This document shows, one piece after another, positions 17,973 to 25,871 of a stretch of 33,058 nucleotides of DNA (positions within the stretch are counted from its first letter, which is position 1; every line of letters begins with the position of its first letter). Location: contig JADJOO010000017.1 in the NCBI GenBank assembly GCA_016713725.1, positions 1-33,058 on the forward strand. The letters run 5' to 3'. The notes beneath the pieces were generated by a model. The model saw only the letters and a list, made by a program, of their open reading frames with translations, was not told the origin of the DNA and made no database searches. This stretch comes from Pseudomonadota bacterium. GTDB lineage: Bacteria > Pseudomonadota > Gammaproteobacteria > Steroidobacterales > Steroidobacteraceae. A program made the translations under genes and the position numbers.

Positions 17973-18467
17973 GCGGCTGGTCGACTTCGGCAACGACGAC
18001 GCGACGACGTCGTGGCACGCCGTCGACGATGGGGTGATGGGTGGCGTCTCGCGCAGCACCCTGGAGCCCTGTTCGCCGGGGATCGCGTGTTTCGGCGGCG
18101 TCGTGTCACTGGAACACGGCGGGGCTTTGCCTCGGTGCGCACGGAGCCGCGCCAGTGGCATGCGTCGGGAGCACGAAGTTTCGTGCTGCGCTGTCGCGGG
18201 GATGGCCGTCAGTACAAGTTCACCGTGCGCACGGACGACGGCTTCGATGGCGTGCAGTACCAGGCGCGCTTCCAGCCGCCTCGCGGCGAGTGGGCCGCCG
18301 TGACATTGCCGGTCGCGAGCTTCGTTGCCAGCTTTCGCGGCCGCCCGGTCGTGGACGCCGGACCGCTTGATCCCGCGCATGTCCGCCAGCTCGGCCTCAT
18401 GGTGAGCGACCAGCAGGCGGGCCCGTTTGAACTGCTGCTCGCTTGGATCGCCATTGCCCGAAAATAG
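17965..18467 (+). CDS. CIA30-like protein (NDUFAF1 family), one frame break
   Basis: This is a protein of about 167 residues resembling the CIA30 domain (complex I intermediate-associated protein 30). The jelly-roll-like domain is shown by WHAVDDGVMGGVSRSTLE near the N terminus. After a missing base near 18125 it continues as GFASVRTEPRQWHASGARSF, YKFTVRTDDGFDGVQYQARF, and PVASFVASFRGRPV. In bacteria this family is widespread but has no firm role. The start is most likely TTG 17965, overlapping the dehydrogenase gene. The last codons and the TAG stop (18465-18467) lie inside the left arm of hairpin repeat copy 2, which suggests that the element inserted at the gene end and supplied the stop. 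Confidence 0.8.
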
Positions 18468-18523
18468 GAAATAGGGGACGCTCACCTATTCTGCGAAATA
18501 GGTGAGCGTCCCCTTTTCCGGGC
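18456..18523. repeat. REP-like hairpin repeat, copy 2
   Basis: The core arm GGGGACGCTCACCTATT at 18474-18490 pairs with 18497-18513. With one T missing on the left, the stem extends to the same TGC loop as copy 1. An outer stem pairs GCCCG-AAAA (18456-18464) with TTTTCCGGGC (18514-18523). On the left side only, AAATAGG is repeated in tandem (18462-18468 and 18469-18475), matching the left-side tandem AAATTGGG of copy 1 in position but not in sequence. It sits between the CIA30-like gene and the end of the convergent Omp85-type gene, where it could also stop transcription from both sides. Confidence 0.88.
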
Positions 18524-18562
18524 GAACTCTTTCGCTGCGGCGGGAGAGGTGAAGAACCGAGG

Positions 18563-20221
18563 TCAGAAGCGGGCCTTCGTCTCCACGACCAGCTGCACGC
18601 TGTCGATGTCGTTGCCGCCGTCGAGCGGAAACGCCAGGTCGATGTGAACGACGTTGCCGAAGGCCGAACGGCTCGATCCCAGTCGCAGGCCGATGCCGAC
18701 GTCCTTCAGCAAACCATCGCTCGTAGCGCCGGTGACGTCGGTCCCCCAAGTGCGCCCCATGTCGAAAAACGCGGCGCCCGCCACGTGGAACAACCGGAAC
18801 GGATACCAGCCCGTGTAGTAGCGCTGCTCGAGCGTCAACAATGCCTTCGACGTGCCCGCCTGGTAGCGCAGCGGGTAGCCCCGCAAGCCCTCTTCACCGC
18901 CAAGCAGGACCTGCCGGTCCGCGTCGAGTGCCTCGCTCACCGTGGCGTTGATGGTTGCGAAGAACTTGGTCTTCTCCGAGGTCCGCGCGTAGAAGCGCGC
19001 TTCGGCGGACAGCGCCGCATTGCGCAACCCGTCGTCCTCGACGCGACCCGTCGCGACGGCGGTCGCGAACAGTGACCGCTCGCTGCCAAATTCCCATCCG
19101 TTCTGCGCATACGCACTGAGGATCAGCGCATCGCGGTCGGACCCGAAGGCCTCGGACGCGTAGCCGATGCGCCCGCCGGCCCGCAATCCGAGCAGCACGT
19201 CTTCGGTGCGCTCGATCTGGTCCAGGTTCGTGCGTTCCTGGTAGACGTCCTCGATCAGGTCGAACCCCACCCAGGGGTAGGCGAGCTCGAGGTCCGCGGG
19301 CAGCGGGCCGCCGAGTGGCTCGTCCACGACCTCGTCAAAGCGCTTCTGGTGATACGTCGCTCCGGCCGTCCACCGGCGGACCCAACCATCCTTCCAACCC
19401 TGCGACTTGCCGCCATAGGCCTCGACGAATTGCTCGTCCTGCTCGTACTCGCCGATGTTCTTGCCGTAGGCGTAGCGCGGCTCGTTGCGGATCGAATCGA
19501 ACAGGTAGGCCCCGCCGGCGTGGCGCGTGTCGAACGAGTAGAACGGCCGGTCGAGACGGATTGCCTGGGTACTGCCGTCATCGGCGTCGCTGTAGACGAC
19601 GCCGAGCCGCGTCCACGTCGAATGGAAATGGGGGTCGAAGAACTCGAAATTAAGCGATTCGCGATCCACGTCGTTGTCCCAGCCGAAAGAGAGCCGTTGC
19701 CCGTTGCCGAGCAGGTTCTTCTCCTCGATCTCGACGGAAGACGTGTTCGCGCCGCCCTGCCGGCTGTAGTTGATGCCCGGGTTCAACGTCCAGGTGTCGC
19801 GAGTGCGGACCTCGAGGACGACCGTCTTGCCGTCATAGGACAGCGGACGGATCCACGCGTCGTAGAGATAGTCGTTGGCGCGCAGGATGCGTTCGGTTTC
19901 GTCCACGAGTCGCTGCACGTAGGGCTCGCCGCTCTTGAACAGCAACTGATGCCGGATGATCGGCTGGCGGGTGTTGATGTGCAGCTTGTTCGCCGTGCGG
20001 TACAGCCACCTGTCCTCGGACGGGATCGTCGGATCGAAGATGTCGCCGATGCTCACCCGGATTTCGCCGATCACGGCGCCGGCCGCTTCCAGCTCCGGGC
20101 CGGACGGGATGCCGGCCGGCCAGTCGTGGATGATTTCCTTCGCCGCCTGGGCCGGAGCGGCCGCAAGAACGGCTGCCAGCAGGAGCGAAAATGCAGTGCG
20201 GCGGAGGAGTTGGACGCTCAG
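18563..20221 (-). CDS. Omp85-type surface antigen (BamA/TamA/D15 family), apparent CTG start
   Basis: This is an outer-membrane protein of about 552 residues. The N-terminal part has one or two POTRA-like units (LLFKSGEPYVQRLVDETERI, DGKTVVLEVRTRDTWTLNPG). The rest is a 16-strand-type barrel with VLLGGEEGLRGYPLRYQAG, the conserved RGY/RGF loop motif, GAAFFDMGRTWG, and a final Phe (VETKARF). The in-frame GTG at 20074 would leave no export signal. Reading upstream gives a classic signal peptide, SVQLLRRTAFSLLLAAVLAA ending APAQA, whose only initiator candidate is CTG at 20221-20219. That CTG overlaps the TGA of the quinone oxidoreductase gene. A base error changing ATG, GTG or TTG is possible. 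It is smaller than BamA and more like accessory Omp85 proteins; the substrate is unknown. Confidence 0.85.
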   Translation of the reverse strand: MSVQLLRRTAFSLLLAAVLAAAPAQAAKEIIHDWPAGIPSGPELEAAGAVIGEIRVSIGDIFDPTIPSEDRWLYRTANKLHINTRQPIIRHQLLFKSGEPYVQRLVDETERILRANDYLYDAWIRPLSYDGKTVVLEVRTRDTWTLNPGINYSRQGGANTSSVEIEEKNLLGNGQRLSFGWDNDVDRESLNFEFFDPHFHSTWTRLGVVYSDADDGSTQAIRLDRPFYSFDTRHAGGAYLFDSIRNEPRYAYGKNIGEYEQDEQFVEAYGGKSQGWKDGWVRRWTAGATYHQKRFDEVVDEPLGGPLPADLELAYPWVGFDLIEDVYQERTNLDQIERTEDVLLGLRAGGRIGYASEAFGSDRDALILSAYAQNGWEFGSERSLFATAVATGRVEDDGLRNAALSAEARFYARTSEKTKFFATINATVSEALDADRQVLLGGEEGLRGYPLRYQAGTSKALLTLEQRYYTGWYPFRLFHVAGAAFFDMGRTWGTDVTGATSDGLLKDVGIGLRLGSSRSAFGNVVHIDLAFPLDGGNDIDSVQLVVETKARF

Positions 20222-21192
20222 GGCAGCAGCACCGTGGAGCCGACCGTGCGGCGTTCATTCAGGTCACGATGCGCCTGCTGCACGTCGCGTATCGGGTAGG
20301 TCTGGCCGATTTCGATCCGCACGATGCCACGACCGATCACGTCGAAGAGCGCTGCGGCCGACTTGAGCAGGTCGGGGCGTTTGGCAATGTGGGAGAACAG
20401 CGTCGGTCGCGTGAGGAACAACGAGCCGCGCTTCGCCAGTTCGAGCGGCGCGAACGGCGGCCCGGGACCGGATGCCTTGCCGTAGGTCACCATGAGCCCG
20501 AGCGGGCGCAGCGCATCGAGCGACGCGAAGAACGTGTCCTTGCCGACGGAATCGTAGACGACATGCGCGCCCTGCCCGCCCGTGAGTTCCTTGACGCGAG
20601 CAGCCAGGTCGTCGCGGCCCTGGATCAACACATCCGCGCAGCCCGTGGCACGCACCGTCGCTGCCTTGGCGTCGCTGCCGACGACGGCGATCACGCGTGC
20701 GCCGAGGTGCAGCGCCCATTGCACGAGGATGCTGCCGACGCCGCCCGCAGCAGCGTGCACCACGACGACAGTGCCCTTGCGCACCTTGTACGTCCGGCGC
20801 AACAGCACCTGTGCCGTCATGCCCTTGAGCAACGCGGCGGCGGCGAGGCGATCGCTGACGCCTTCCGGCACTGGCACCAGGTTGGCCACTGGCATCACGC
20901 GCTCCTCGGCATACGCACCCGGCGCAGGCGACGCGTAGGCGACCCTATCTCCGGCCTTGATGTCGCGCACGCCAGGTCCGACGACCTCGACCACACCCGC
21001 GGCCTCCCGGCCGAGTCCGGTCGGCAGTTGGCCACCGTACAGCCCGGTGCGTTCGTAGATGTCGATGAAGTTGAGGCCAACGGCCGACTGCCTGACCAAT
21101 GCCTCGCCACGCCCCGGGGCAACGGACGCAACTCCTTCCCAGCCCATCACTTCTGGACCGCCGTAGGCATGGATTCGGATGGCATGAGGCAT
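20218..21192 (-). CDS. NADPH:quinone oxidoreductase (zeta-crystallin type)
   Basis: This is an intact MDR-family enzyme without zinc ligands, 324 residues from ATG 21192 (MPHAIRIHAYGGPEVMGWEG). GLNFIDIYERTGLYGGQLPT is the quinone oxidoreductase signature. The nucleotide site is HAAAGGVGSILVQWALHLGA, and the C-terminal part has YDSVGKDTFFASLDALRPLG. It reduces quinones or similar acceptors with NADPH in the cytoplasm. An in-frame start at 21222 would add ten residues not usual for the family. Its stop codon overlaps the CTG proposed as start of the Omp85-type gene, so the pair is likely translated together, although their roles seem unrelated. Confidence 0.92.
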   Translation of the reverse strand: MPHAIRIHAYGGPEVMGWEGVASVAPGRGEALVRQSAVGLNFIDIYERTGLYGGQLPTGLGREAAGVVEVVGPGVRDIKAGDRVAYASPAPGAYAEERVMPVANLVPVPEGVSDRLAAAALLKGMTAQVLLRRTYKVRKGTVVVVHAAAGGVGSILVQWALHLGARVIAVVGSDAKAATVRATGCADVLIQGRDDLAARVKELTGGQGAHVVYDSVGKDTFFASLDALRPLGLMVTYGKASGPGPPFAPLELAKRGSLFLTRPTLFSHIAKRPDLLKSAAALFDVIGRGIVRIEIGQTYPIRDVQQAHRDLNERRTVGSTVLLP

Positions 21193-21324
21193 GGGTACAC
21201 CGGGGAGCGCAGGAACAGGCACCGATGATGACGACCGGCGTGCCGATGAGGAAGTGACCCTTGCAGCAGACGTAAGGTTCCGGGTGTCAGACGCCGCCCA
21301 CAGCGAGAATCAATCGAGCCTGCG

Positions 21325-21702
21325 TCAGGGCGGCGGCAGCGGAGCCTCGATTATGACGAGATCGGCGACCGGCCGGCCGCCGATCAGGTGTTGCTGGAGG
21401 ATCCGTTCCAGGTTCTCCGGCGTGCATTTGCGGTACCAGACGCCCTCCGGATAAACCACGGCGATCGGGCCGGCGACGCAGACCCGCAGGCAATGCGCCT
21501 TGGTCCGCAGCACGCCGCCTTCGACGTCGACCAGGCCCAGCTCGCGGAAACGGCGCTTGAGGTAGTCCCAGCTCTCCTCGGAGCGCGCGACGGGCGCGCA
21601 TTTCTCCCCTGCCACGCACAGGAAGATGTGTCGCTGCTGCCGGCCGAGGTGCAGCTTGGCGACGGCGCGTTCGAGCGCCTCGGCGGGAGAGAGATCGGTC
21701 AT
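21325..21702 (-). CDS. thioredoxin-like [2Fe-2S] ferredoxin
   Basis: This is an intact small protein of 125 residues with the thioredoxin-like [2Fe-2S] ferredoxin fold. The four cluster ligands are Cys29, Cys35, Cys71 and Cys75, in HIFLCVAGEKCAPV and KAHCLRVCVAGPIAVVYPEG. The pattern C-x5-C-x35-C-x3-C is close to that of NuoE-like and Azotobacter-type FeS I proteins. It carries single electrons in the cytoplasm; the partner is unknown. It sits between the quinone oxidoreductase gene and the PII gene on the same strand. The gap to PII is 91 bases, so it may have its own promoter or share that of PII. Confidence 0.9.
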   Translation of the reverse strand: MTDLSPAEALERAVAKLHLGRQQRHIFLCVAGEKCAPVARSEESWDYLKRRFRELGLVDVEGGVLRTKAHCLRVCVAGPIAVVYPEGVWYRKCTPENLERILQQHLIGGRPVADLVIIEAPLPPP

Positions 21703-21793
21703 TGCAGCCTCGGTTCCGGCGGTCCGGGACCGATGCTAGCGCGAAGCCGCACTCGCCGCGTCACAGGTCCGTCAAGGGCCCATCAGAGGGCCA

Positions 21794-22132
21794 TCACAGG
21801 GCCTGGTCGTCGGCCTCACCGGTGCGGATGCGGATGGCACGCTCAAGATCGGCGATGAAGATCTTGCCGTCACCGACCTTGCCAGTGCGCGCGGCCGCGA
21901 CGATCGCCTCGACCACCTGGTCGACCAGCGATTCCTTGACCGCGACTTCGATGCGCGTCTTCGGCACGAAATCGACGACGTATTCGGCGCCACGGTACAG
22001 CTCGGTGTGGCCACGCTGGCGCCCGAAGCCCTTCACTTCAGTGACCGTCATGCCGGACACGCCAAGTTCGGACAGGGCGGCGCGGACGTCGTCCAGCTTG
22101 AAGGGTTTGATGATTGCGCTGATCAGCTTCAT
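21794..22132 (-). CDS. glnK: nitrogen regulatory protein PII (GlnK-like)
   Basis: This is an intact PII signal protein of 112 residues that reports nitrogen and 2-oxoglutarate status by binding ATP/ADP and by uridylylation. MKLISAIIKPFKLDDVRAAL and the T-loop with Tyr51 (GRQRGHTELYRGAEYVVDFV) are exact family features. The B-loop TGKVGDGKIFI and the C-terminal LERAIRIRTGEADDQAL favour GlnK over GlnB. No amtB follows; the next gene on the strand is a ferredoxin. GAGGAG lies ten bases before the ATG. A sigma-54-type promoter and NtrC-like sites are seen upstream, which fits a nitrogen-limited GlnK. The GlnK rather than GlnB name is less sure than the family. Confidence 0.95.
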   Translation of the reverse strand: MKLISAIIKPFKLDDVRAALSELGVSGMTVTEVKGFGRQRGHTELYRGAEYVVDFVPKTRIEVAVKESLVDQVVEAIVAAARTGKVGDGKIFIADLERAIRIRTGEADDQAL

Positions 22133-22254
22133 GGACTTCGGGCTCCTCGGTTCTCGTGTTCATTGTCAGGCGGCCGGCCGCGGTTTCTCGTCGTTGGAAA
22201 CCGAAACGACCCACACCGCGCCGCCTCCCCTCGGGGGGACCTCGGACTGCTTAT

Positions 22255-22268
22255 GCAGAATCCGTGCC
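22255..22268 (-). promoter_or_regulatory. sigma-54 (-24/-12) promoter for the PII gene
   Basis: On the minus strand AGGCACGGATTCTGCA carries GG (22268-22267) and GC (22256-22255) separated by exactly ten bases, as sigma-54 needs. The match to the consensus TGGCACG-N4-TTGCW lacks only the first T and one T of TTGC. The transcript would start near 22244, about 110 bases before the PII start codon. Sigma-54 control of GlnK-type genes is well established in proteobacteria. Confidence 0.6.
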
Positions 22269-22312
22269 TACCTTGGGTCAGGCCGAATTCTCAACTATCC
22301 TGCAGGCCCGAC

Positions 22313-22327
22313 GCACCACCGTGGAGC
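22313..22327. promoter_or_regulatory. NtrC-like binding site 1
   Basis: GCACC-ACCGT-GGAGC matches the NtrC enhancer pattern GCACC-N5-GGTGC at nine of ten fixed positions. Its centre is about 75 bases upstream of the predicted transcript start of the PII gene. Confidence 0.45.
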
Positions 22328-22343
22328 GTAGCGGCCGTCTGCT

Positions 22344-22358
22344 GCTCATGGCTGGTGC
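22344..22358. promoter_or_regulatory. NtrC-like binding site 2 (weaker)
   Basis: GCTCA-TGGCT-GGTGC matches the NtrC pattern at eight of ten fixed positions, with one perfect half. Its centre is 31 bases, about three helical turns, from site 1, similar to the spacing of paired NtrC enhancers ahead of glnA. No other gene lies in the 22133-22448 gap; the rest of the gap shows nothing I can name. Confidence 0.35.
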
Positions 22359-22448
22359 GGAAGGATAGCCACGGGTCCACCCGGACGCACCCCCGACCAT
22401 GTTGCTTTGCGGCATCATAGGTCATCGGCAGGGTCCGTAGAGGTTGGC

Positions 22449-23669
22449 ATGACGGAGCAGACGGTGGTGATTGTCGGTGCGAGCCACGCGGCGGTGCAGG
22501 CGGTCGATACGCTGCGCCGCGAAGGGCACACAGGCCACATCGTCCTGGTCGGCGACGAGCCGTACCTGCCCTACAACAGGCCGCCGTTGTCCAAGAAGTA
22601 CCTCGCGGGTGAAATGGACCGCGAGAGGCTGCTGCTGCGCAGCGCCGAGTTCTACGAACAGCACCTGGTCGACGTGAAGCTGGGGCTGCGGGTCACCGCA
22701 ATCGACCGGGCGGACCAGCGGTTGCGCCTGAGCGACGGCGCGGAACTGCGCTACGACAAGCTGATCCTGTGCCTCGGCAGCCGCAACCGCCTGCTGGAGG
22801 TGCCGGGTTACGACCTCAAGGGAATCCACTACCTGCGCACGATGGCCGACGTGGACGGTATCCGTGCAGACCTGCCCGGGGCGAAGAACATCGTCATCGT
22901 GGGCGCGGGTTACATCGGGCTTGAGGCGGCCGCGTCTGCCCGGCACCTTGGCCTCGACGTCACCGTGCTCGAAATGGCCGACCGGCCGCTCCATCGCGTG
23001 ACGACACCCGAAATGTCGGCCTTCTACATGCATCGGCACGAGCGCGAAGGCGTGCGCGTGCTCTGCGGCATGTCGGTGTCCTCGTTCAAGGGGGACGCGT
23101 CGGGCCACCACGTGAACCGCGTCGCTTGCGGCGAGCGTGAGTTCGACGCGGACTTCGTCATCGTCGGCGTGGGCATCCTGCCCGAGACGACGCTCGCTGC
23201 GGCCGCTGGCCTGCGCTGCGAAAACGGCATCTGGGTCGACGAGCAGTGCCAGACCTCGGATCCGAACATCTACGCCGCGGGAGACTGCACGTTCCATCAG
23301 AGCGTGCGCTATGGACGTCGGCTGCGGCTCGAGTCGGTGGACAACGCCGTCGAGCAAGCCAAGACCGCGGCATCGAACATCTGTGGCAAGGCGGTCCGCC
23401 ACGAGCACGTGCCCTGGTTCTGGTCGGATCAGTACGATCTGAAGCTGCAGATCGCAGGCCTGTCGCAGGGGTACGACCAGACGGCAATGCGCGGCGATCC
23501 CGACTCGGGGCGTTTCGCGCTGTACTACCTGGCACAGGGCGAACTGCTGGCCGTGGATGCGATCAACAGCCCGAAGGACTTCATGCAGGGCAAGAAGTGG
23601 ATCGCGGAGCGCAAACACCCGGACCCCGCGCAGCTCGCGGACCTGTCCGTCGATCTCAAATCACTTTAG
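22449..23669 (+). CDS. FAD-dependent ferredoxin reductase (rhodocoxin/putidaredoxin reductase type)
   Basis: This is an intact flavoprotein of 406 residues from ATG 22449, with AGAGG upstream. The FAD-binding start TVVIVGASHAAVQAVDTLRR is followed by YLPYNRPPLSKKYLAGEMDR. The NAD(P)H site is NIVIVGAGYIGLEAAASARH, the second FAD contact is NIYAAGDCTFHQ, and the C-terminal reductase domain begins near residue 320 (DQYDLKLQIAGLSQGYDQ). Enzymes of this family pass electrons from NADH to small [2Fe-2S] ferredoxins that serve P450s or dioxygenases; none of those is encoded here. The ferredoxin at 21325-21702 is of another fold. It lies 22 bases before the PHA synthase gene and is probably co-transcribed with it. 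Confidence 0.92.
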   Translation: MTEQTVVIVGASHAAVQAVDTLRREGHTGHIVLVGDEPYLPYNRPPLSKKYLAGEMDRERLLLRSAEFYEQHLVDVKLGLRVTAIDRADQRLRLSDGAELRYDKLILCLGSRNRLLEVPGYDLKGIHYLRTMADVDGIRADLPGAKNIVIVGAGYIGLEAAASARHLGLDVTVLEMADRPLHRVTTPEMSAFYMHRHEREGVRVLCGMSVSSFKGDASGHHVNRVACGEREFDADFVIVGVGILPETTLAAAAGLRCENGIWVDEQCQTSDPNIYAAGDCTFHQSVRYGRRLRLESVDNAVEQAKTAASNICGKAVRHEHVPWFWSDQYDLKLQIAGLSQGYDQTAMRGDPDSGRFALYYLAQGELLAVDAINSPKDFMQGKKWIAERKHPDPAQLADLSVDLKSL

Positions 23670-23691
23670 CTGCGGTGCGGAGGAAATTGCC

Positions 23692-25444
23692 ATGAGCGCT
23701 GACAAGGGCGAGGCGGGACAGTCGCTGATTTCGGACGAGGCGTCGCGCGAGTTGCTCGCGAGGCTCGGCCAGCTGACCGGCGGCATGTCACCGCAGGCGT
23801 TCGGCGGCGCCTGGTGGAATGTGCTCGCGGCTGGCGCTCGCCCCTGGACGGCAGGCACAGATCGCACAGACGGCGATCCAGAAGGCGATCGCGCTCGCCC
23901 AGTTCACCGGCAGCGCCATGCAGGGCCAGGGTGAACCGGTCGCACCGCAGGCCGCAGACACACCCTACGCCAAGCGCTTCGCCGATCCGGCGTGGGCGAA
24001 GTTTCCGTTCAACGTGCTCGCGCAGTCGTTCATCACGGCCGCGGAGCTTGCCCGGGAAGCGGTGAATGGCGTTCCCGGAACCGATGCGGCCGCCGCGAAC
24101 GTCGTCGGGTTCACCGTGCGCGAGGGGCTCGAACTCCTGGCACCCGACAACTACCTGCCGACCAATCCGCAGCTGCTCGACCAGACACGCGCGGAGGGCG
24201 GCAAGAACCTCGTGCGCGGCATGAAATACCTCGCCGAGGACGTGCAGAGGATGCTCAAGGGACTCGGCCCAGTCGGCGTCGAGGACTACCAGGTCGGTGA
24301 GCAGATCGCTTGCAGCAAGGGCAAGGTCATCCTGCGCAACTCGCTGATGGAGCTGATCCAGTATTCACCGGCGACGCCCAAGGTCTACGCCGAGCCGGTC
24401 CTGATCGTGCCGGCGTGGATCATGAAGTACTACATCCTCGACCTGTCGCCGAAAAACTCGCTGGTGAAATACCTCACCGACCTGGGTCACACGGTCTTCA
24501 TGATTTCGTGGAAGAACCCGACGGCCGCAGACCGCGACGTCACCATGGACGACTACCTGTCTCTCGGCGTGCTCGCGGCGCTCGACGCGGTCAACAAGGT
24601 GGTGCCGAAGCGCAAGGTGCACGGCGTCGGCTACTGCATCGGCGGCACGCTGCTCGCGATCGCTGCGGCGGCGATGGCGCAGAGGGAGGACGACCGGCTC
24701 GCGACTGTCACGATGTTTGCCGCGCAGACCGACTTCAGCGAACCGGGCGAGCTGTCGGTGTTCATCAGCCCGGCGCAGCTTGCGATGCTCGAAGCGCTGA
24801 TGTGGAAGAAGGGCGTGCTCGAGAGCAGGCAAATGGGCGGCGCGTTCCAGATGCTGCGCACGTACGACCTGCTGTGGAGCCCGTCTGTCGCGACGTACCT
24901 GAAGGGTGAGCGCACCGGCGTCAACGACCTGATGTCATGGAACGCCGACGGCACACGCATGGCCTATCGCATGCATACCGATTACCTGCACCAGCTGTAT
25001 CTCAACAACGATCTCGCCGAGGGACGTTACGTCGCGCTGGGCGAGACGCTCGACCTGGCGGCGGTCGACGCGCCCATGTTCGTCGTCGGCACCGAGACCG
25101 ATCACGTCGCGCCGTGGCAGTCGGTGTACAAGGTCGGCAAGCTCGTGCGCTCGAAGGACTTCACCTTCTGCCTGACGAGCGGCGGCCATAACGCCGGCAT
25201 CATCAGCGGGCCGGTGCATCCGAAGCGCCGACATCGGGTGCTGACGATGAAGGCCGGCGCACGCGTGCCCTCGCCGGCCCAGTACATGAAGAAAGTCGAG
25301 CCCGCACAAGGTTCGTGGTGGCCGACGTTCGCGACATGGCTCGTCGAACATTCGACAAAGACGAAAGTTGCGCCGCCCAGGATGGGCGCGACCGGCTACA
25401 AGCCGCTGTGCGATGCGCCGGGTGAGTACGTGCTGGCGCGCTGA
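23692..25444 (+). CDS. phaC: class I poly(3-hydroxyalkanoate) synthase, one frame break
   Basis: PhaC polymerises (R)-3-hydroxyacyl-CoA into storage polyester at granule surfaces. The protein has about 584 residues, normal for class I. The start MSADKGEAGQSLISDEASRE (ATG 23692, GCGGAGGA upstream) runs to GGAWWNVLA. After one shift near 23830 it continues as GRQAQIAQTAIQKAIALAQF. The N-terminal domain is followed by VLIVPAWIMKYYILDLSPKN and the lipase-like box GYCIGG with the catalytic Cys. The catalytic Asp lies in VGTETDHVAPW and the catalytic His in TSGGHNAGIISGPVHP. GSWWPTFATWL near the end is also conserved. All catalytic residues are present. No phaA, phaB, phaE or phasin gene is seen nearby. 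Confidence 0.92.
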
Positions 25445-25871
25445 CGAGGTGATAGACCGGGCGTGGGTTCCGGTCGTTCCTCCGGCTCGCGGAAAAGGCA
25501 GACACGCGAGCCGGAGGAACCACCGGAACCAACGCCCGGTCTGACCTGCGGCGCCTGAGCTGCCGTGCTCGGCGGCCGAACACGTTCGCGCGGCGCATCA
25601 ACATCGGGCTTGAACATCAGAATGTTTGCATCGCGGCCACAGCACTTCGTTCAACTGCGTGTTGGCGCAAACGAGCGGTGCCGGCCGAGTGGCCGCCACA
25701 GGAAATTCCATGGCTTGTCGCAAGCGGCTTGTACGGGGAAAAAACTATCCGGAGCAGAAGTTCGTGTCGCTGCAGAGCAGACGCTCAAAGCGTGTGATCA
25801 CTTCCGTGCCAAGGCTGACCTGGCGGGGGGCGCTTCAAGGTGGAGGGCAAGCCGATCACGTTGGAGATCAC
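25445..25871. other. gap after phaC holding a large hairpin, otherwise nothing recognised
   Basis: Apart from the inverted repeat at 25455-25541, no gene of known family is seen here. Open frames exist on both strands but show no recognisable domain, ribosome site or signal peptide. It may be the eroded upstream part of the PHA synthase remnant that follows, but I cannot align any of it to PhaC. Confidence 0.5.
25455..25541. repeat. large imperfect inverted repeat downstream of phaC
   Basis: A 37-base left arm (25455-25491) pairs with a right arm (25505-25541) with only two mismatches around a 13-base loop. The arms begin GACCGGGCGT and end CCTCCGGCTCGCG. It starts 11 bases after the phaC stop. 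No T-run follows, so a simple terminator is not evident, but such a stem would still be a strong RNA structure. It does not share the core of the other two hairpins, and no second copy is visible in the window. Confidence 0.85.

Noticed and set aside
18456..18523. Hairpin copy 2 as a simple bidirectional terminator
   Set aside because: It lacks a proper T-run on either side and shares core, loop and tandem layout with copy 1, so a repeat family is the better primary call.
22422..23618. 398-codon open frame on the minus strand opposite the ferredoxin reductase gene
   Set aside because: It is a mirror of a real gene with clear FAD and NAD motifs. No ribosome site or domain supports it.
25565..25871. 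Possible small genes between the large hairpin and the PHA synthase remnant
   Set aside because: The frames show no recognisable domain, signal or ribosome site, and they lie next to an eroded gene.
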